Shown here: positions 6,807-8,694 of the stretch, one piece after another
How positions within the stretch are numbered: position 1 is the first letter of the stretch
Layout of the letters: every line of letters starts with the position of its first letter
Source: an uncultured Pseudomonadota bacterium
GTDB lineage: Bacteria > Pseudomonadota > Gammaproteobacteria > Methylococcales > Methylomonadaceae
Assembly (NCBI GenBank): GCA_903904275.1
Contig: CAIVBX010000184.1
Coordinates: 1-8,694 of the forward strand
Length of the DNA stretch: 8,694 nucleotides
Direction of reading: 5' to 3'
Made by a program: the position numbers and the translations under genes
Notes under the pieces: generated by a model
Told to the model about the DNA's origin: nothing
The model's input: the letters and a program-made list of their open reading frames with translations, nothing else
The model's database searches: none

Positions 6807-7225
6807 GTCAGCGCGTTGTACTCGATACCAATTGCATTATTTCAGCATTGTTATTTTCCAAACCACAAATGACGTGGTTGCGGCACAGTTGGCAAAACGG
6901 CGACATCACGCCATTAGCCAGTAAAGACACGGTTAGTGAGTTAATCCGCGTATTTTCATATCCGAAATTTAAACTCACGAAAGCCGAGCAAGAATTATTG
7001 CTCGCGGATTTTTTACCGTATGTCGAAACCGTGAAAATCGAATCGATTCCTGGGGATTTGCCGCAAATTCGAGATAAAAATGACCAAATGTTTTTAATTT
7101 TGGCGGTGGTTGGAAAGGCAGAAGTTTTAGTCACAGGTGATGCGGATATTTTGGAAATAAAACCGATTTTTCACGCGCCACCGATTATGACGCTGACGGA
7201 ATTTAAAGAGTGGTTGAAAGTTTAA
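6803..7225 (+). CDS. PIN-domain toxin (putative ribonuclease)
   Basis: 140 residues from the ATG at 6803, which overlaps the antitoxin stop by 4 nt and yields the classic PIN opening SQRVVLDTNCIISALL. A start at 6782 would add seven residues inside the antitoxin gene and is less likely. Acidic residues expected in the Mg-dependent nuclease site are present: Asp8, Glu46 (SELIRV), Asp94 (DKNDQMFL) and Asp113 (VTGDADIL). The family is the 'putative toxin of TA system, PIN family' group related to VapC; such proteins cleave RNA, often tRNA or rRNA, when the antitoxin is lost. The actual target cannot be predicted here. The stop codon's last base is the first base of the right 44-bp repeat, so the gene is followed immediately by a terminator. 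All key residues are intact, so the toxin is probably active. Confidence 0.9.
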   Translation: MSQRVVLDTNCIISALLFSKPQMTWLRHSWQNGDITPLASKDTVSELIRVFSYPKFKLTKAEQELLLADFLPYVETVKIESIPGDLPQIRDKNDQMFLILAVVGKAEVLVTGDADILEIKPIFHAPPIMTLTEFKEWLKV

Positions 7226-7268
7226 CAACACAAAAAAGCCCCGACAGCGTGATGCAATCGGGGCTTTT
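7225..7268 (+). repeat. 44-bp direct repeat, right copy
   Basis: Second copy of the repeat at 6492-6535 with one mismatch. It begins on the last base of the toxin stop codon and ends 5 bp before the stop of the convergent zinc-ribbon gene. Confidence 0.9.
7232..7268. terminator. Bidirectional terminator between the toxin and the convergent small-gene operon
   Basis: Same 11-bp stem as the left copy: AAAAGCCCCGA (7234-7244) and TCGGGGCTTTT (7258-7268). It ends the TA operon on the plus strand. Its A run reads as a U run on the minus strand and would end the three-gene operon that converges on it. Confidence 0.9.
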
Positions 7269-7272
7269 GTTT

Positions 7273-7482
7273 TTAGTCATAATTAAAAATTTTTCTTAAC
7301 GATTCAATAATTGCTGGACTTCGTTCACTTGATAATTTGCTGTTACAAATGGGACATAATCTCTGGATGTATGCTTTCCTATCAGTATCATTAAGCACAA
7401 TCGCATCACTTTTTGGGGCAATGCGTTTGTTCCAACCACAAGCAGAACATTTAAAAATACGGGGTTCGGGTTTTATACACAT
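7273..7482 (-). CDS. Small zinc-ribbon protein of unknown function
   Basis: 69 residues. Two Cys pairs, C12-S-A-C15 and C43-P-I-C46, separated by 27 residues, make a likely four-Cys zinc ribbon. The sequence between them is basic and then acidic (KRIAPKSDAIVLNDTDRKAY). The C-terminal tail (SPAIIESLRKIFNYD) could form a helix. I do not recognise a named family. It is the last gene of a three-gene minus-strand operon, starting 4 nt after the stop of the membrane-protein gene, with only a weak Shine-Dalgarno, so translation is probably coupled. The bidirectional terminator follows directly. Possible roles are nucleic-acid or protein binding; none is shown. Confidence 0.65.
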   Translation of the reverse strand: MCIKPEPRIFKCSACGWNKRIAPKSDAIVLNDTDRKAYIQRLCPICNSKLSSERSPAIIESLRKIFNYD

Positions 7483-7486
7483 ATCT

Positions 7487-7843
7487 TTACTGCTTTTTTT
7501 TGAGCGTCAACTTTCCATCCGAATACGAAATTTCTTCATAATCTTTAAATACAGCAATGATGAGCGTAATACCTAATGCTGCGGCAATAATTATTGCTGA
7601 AATTTCGAGTCCAGTTAACGCTGCAACAGGTGCTGCAGCAAACATTGAAAGTCCTCCTGTAAATGGTGTAGCAGCAAGTGCAGCGGTAAGGATTCCTATT
7701 GTTGCAACACCTGCATAAGCGATAGATTTTGATTTTTTCAAATCATTTGCAAGTTTTCCTGTTACAACAATTTCTTCGTATTTCTCTTTTCTCGCTGATT
7801 CAAGCTCGCTTTTTGTTGTTACCGTAATTGAATTATTAGTCAT
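7487..7843 (-). CDS. Small Gly/Ala-rich membrane protein of unknown function
   Basis: 118 residues from the ATG at 7843, chosen because AGGAG lies 8 nt upstream; an upstream in-frame ATG at 7864 would swallow that site. The N-terminal 38 residues are charged and probably cytoplasmic (ITVTTKSELESARKEKYEEIVVTGKLANDLKK). Two strong hydrophobic helices follow, about 40-58 (IAYAGVATIGILTAALAA) and 79-99 (EISAIIIAAALGITLIIAVF), joined by a third weaker apolar Gly/Pro/Ala stretch (60-77). A charged tail DYEEISYSDGKLTLKKK ends the protein. The small-residue packing suggests helical hairpins that self-associate. I know no function for it; a membrane effector, a holin-like protein or an anchoring subunit are all open. 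It is the middle gene of the operon, 23 bp after the Cys-rich gene. Confidence 0.7.
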   Translation of the reverse strand: MTNNSITVTTKSELESARKEKYEEIVVTGKLANDLKKSKSIAYAGVATIGILTAALAATPFTGGLSMFAAAPVAALTGLEISAIIIAAALGITLIIAVFKDYEEISYSDGKLTLKKKQ

Positions 7844-7866
7844 GATTATTTCTCCTACAAACAAAA

Positions 7867-8124
7867 TTAAAGTTTATTTTCAACAACAGAAGCACCCGAA
7901 ACTTCAGTTTCTTTATAGTTTTCAAAATTTTCTGGATATTCCCAGAAACGATGAATGACCGTTATATGTTGACCACAATCACATGTAAATTCCAAGTCTC
8001 CTTCATATGTGATTTCGGCTCCCATTTGTCTTTCATCTGAATCAACTTGCTCAAAATCAAATTCCTTTTGATTGATTTGATGCTCTTTTTCACATTCATC
8101 ACATTGAACTTTAATATACGACAT
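7867..8124 (-). CDS. Small acidic Cys-rich (probably zinc-binding) protein of unknown function
   Basis: 85 residues, strongly acidic. C8-D-E-C11 and C48-D-C50, with His15 and His53 nearby, could bind a metal ion; the rest is mixed beta-like sequence (MGAEITYEGDLEFTCDCGQHITVIHRFWEYP). No signal peptide or membrane segment is seen. The Shine-Dalgarno AGGAG is 9 nt before the ATG. It is the first gene of the three-gene minus-strand operon and starts about 30 bp after the hairpin of the groL terminator. The promoter must lie in or just after that hairpin, unless read-through supplies transcripts. I do not recognise a family. Confidence 0.65.
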   Translation of the reverse strand: MSYIKVQCDECEKEHQINQKEFDFEQVDSDERQMGAEITYEGDLEFTCDCGQHITVIHRFWEYPENFENYKETEVSGASVVENKL

Positions 8125-8153
8125 TGTGCTATCTCCTACATTTATCCAAAAAT

Positions 8154-8186
8154 AAAAAACCTCGACTGCATTTTTGCAAATCGAGG
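8154..8186 (-). terminator. Rho-independent terminator of the former groL gene
   Basis: Read on the minus strand: CCTCGA (8186-8181), inner TGCA/TGCA pairing around an A-rich loop, TCGAGG (8165-8160), then TTTTTT (8159-8154). It lies 37 bp after the groL stop codon, in the right orientation to end groL transcription, and appears intact although the gene is not. It now separates the groL scar from the three-gene operon. Confidence 0.85.
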
Positions 8187-8222
8187 CTAATTCTAAAGCA
8201 AAAAGGCGTTAAGCCAACATGA

Positions 8223-8355
8223 TTACATCATGCCGCCCATACCACCCATTCCGCCCATATCAGGCATACCATGACCTTTGTCATCGCTAGGCGCGTCAGC
8301 AATCATCACTAATGAAATAAGGCGACAAATAACCACGGTCAAATTGCATCCCTTC
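8223..8355 (-). pseudogene. groL: groL (GroEL) remnant with a large internal deletion
   Basis: Two separate pieces of GroEL are fused on the minus strand. Codons 8355-8308 read EGMQFDRGYLSPYFIS, a highly conserved stretch near residues 186-201 of GroEL. Then, shifted by one base, codons from 8306 to 8226 read MIADAPSDDKGHGMPDMGG and the hallmark GGM repeat tail ending in MM, with TAA at 8225-8223. About 320 codons between them are gone; the junction lies within 8302-8309 around GATGAT, which suits a short-homology deletion. The first frame hits TGA at 8298-8296 shortly after the junction, so no chaperonin can be made. Homology upstream of EGM stops at 8356, where codons no longer match the expected DVV. 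GroEL is essential, so a complete copy is expected elsewhere. The scar, including the terminator beyond it, marks the left edge of the restriction-modification region. Confidence 0.9.
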
Positions 8356-8370
8356 AAAAATACATTTAGT

Positions 8371-8397
8371 GACTTATAGTCCGTGGACTAATAAATC
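8371..8397 (+). promoter_or_regulatory. C-box operator of a restriction-modification controller
   Basis: GACTTATAGTC (8371-8381) is a palindromic half-site pair (GACT-N3-AGTC). After CGTG comes a second, less perfect box, GACT...AATC (8386-8397). The whole region also has overall dyad symmetry (outer GTGA...TCAC). This strongly resembles the tandem operators bound by C proteins of R-M systems such as Esp1396I, where the strong distal box activates and the weak promoter-proximal box represses. It ends 21 bp before the C gene, as expected for autoregulation. Confidence 0.85.
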
Positions 8398-8412
8398 ACA
8401 TATCAACATTAT
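8384..8412 (+). promoter_or_regulatory. Candidate promoter of the C gene, giving a leaderless transcript
   Basis: TGGACT (8384-8389) and CATTAT (8407-8412) each match the sigma-70 hexamers at 4 of 6 positions, with a 17-bp spacer. The -35 overlaps the weak C-box, and the expected start is at or next to the ATG at 8419. No Shine-Dalgarno precedes that ATG, in line with the leaderless mRNAs reported for several C genes. A weak promoter needing activation suits this circuit. Confidence 0.5.
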
Positions 8413-8418
8413 TAGCGC

Positions 8419-8667
8419 ATGAATGCAAATAAAAAACTTGTACAAGCCGTAGCGGCAACAGTTCGTTATTTTCGCAAAAACAGCAATTTAAGTCAGGAAG
8501 AACTTGCTGCAAAAGCGGATTTAGATAGGACTTATATTTCTGGTGTTGAACGCGGTGTGCGAAACATCACATTAGATTCACTGGAACAAATCATCAATGC
8601 TTTAGACATTGATATTAAAACTTTTTTTTCAAAAGTCACGGACGCAACAAATGAATTATCTGATTAA
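8419..8667 (+). CDS. Controller (C) protein of a restriction-modification system, XRE/HTH family
   Basis: 82 residues, the usual size of C proteins. A single HTH_3 domain fills the molecule: LVQAVAATVRYFRKN, then LSQEELAAKADL (24-35), the recognition helix DRTYISGVERGVRNI (36-50), and LDSLEQIINALDIDIKTFF (52-70). The RTYISG.ERG.RN motif is shared by C proteins. As a dimer it would bind the C-boxes just upstream, first raising its own and the downstream gene's transcription, then repressing at high level, which delays nuclease production until methylation is done. There is no ribosome-binding site, consistent with a leaderless mRNA. The next reading frame begins inside this gene. The operator makes the C-protein reading much stronger than a generic XRE or phage regulator. 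Confidence 0.88.
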   Translation: MNANKKLVQAVAATVRYFRKNSNLSQEELAAKADLDRTYISGVERGVRNITLDSLEQIINALDIDIKTFFSKVTDATNELSD

Positions 8668-8694
8668 CAAAAACGCCGATACGAATTTTATTTC
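8651..8694 (+). CDS. Start of the next gene, probably an R-M component (cut by the window edge)
   Basis: An ATG at 8651 opens a frame that stays open to the end of the window (MNYLINKNADTNFI...). It overlaps the C gene by 17 bp in another frame. In many C-controlled systems the endonuclease gene overlaps or directly follows the C gene, so an R protein is the natural guess. Fourteen residues are too few to identify a family, and the frame could be chance. Confidence 0.45.
   Translation, partial: MNYLINKNADTNFI

Noticed and set aside
6492..7268. The paired hairpin repeats as insertion-sequence ends or a CRISPR array
   Set aside because: They are direct, not inverted, with no transposase between them, and only two copies 733 bp apart. 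Each is a standard terminator.
7337..7576. Plus-strand frame of 79 residues
   Set aside because: It is antisense to the zinc-ribbon and membrane-protein genes, has no ribosome-binding site and no recognisable motif.

Overview
The window looks like a chromosomal segment of an AT-rich gammaproteobacterium. HflD, a GlnL/NtrB-type nitrogen kinase and a PrmC of normal length point to that class. The PrsR-type regulator suggests a lineage that uses PEP-CTERM/exosortase protein sorting, often environmental, aquatic or biofilm-forming bacteria. Genus cannot be told from this sequence alone.

Left part (1-6536), core-like genes. The 3' end of hflD abuts prmC (release-factor glutamine methyltransferase). 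prmC overlaps ntrB/glnL (nitrogen sensor kinase) by 28 bp. ntrB runs into a convergent two-gene minus-strand unit that encodes an exported TPR protein followed by a sigma-54 activator of the PrsR family. Only 3 bp separate the two convergent stop codons. Divergent from the TPR gene, across a 191-bp intergenic region, are two exported peptidyl-prolyl isomerases in tandem, a cyclophilin and an FKBP, closed by a strong bidirectional terminator.

Right part (6492-8694), accessory DNA. An AbrB/PIN toxin-antitoxin pair sits exactly between two 44-bp direct repeats (43/44 identical), each a bidirectional terminator. Convergent to it is a compact minus-strand operon of three small unrecognised genes: a Cys-rich protein, a glycine/alanine-rich membrane protein and a zinc-ribbon protein. 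Upstream of that operon lies an intact-looking terminator followed by a scar of groL (GroEL). The scar joins a piece of the apical region (EGMQFDRGYLSPYFI) out of frame to the extreme C-terminus (MIADAPSDDKG...GGMGGMM), so about 320 codons are missing. About 15 bp beyond the groL breakpoint begins a C-box operator and a C-protein gene of the kind that controls restriction-modification systems. The next gene, probably the restriction enzyme or its partner, starts inside the C gene and leaves the window.

The left half supports translation termination, nitrogen sensing, cell-surface regulation and periplasmic folding. The right half is a gene-exchange hotspot where a toxin-antitoxin cassette, an unknown three-gene operon and an incoming R-M module sit side by side, with the groL scar and the duplicated terminators marking junctions. 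The most unusual signals are the groL scar at the R-M boundary, the terminator-flanked TA cassette and the uncharacterised three-gene operon.
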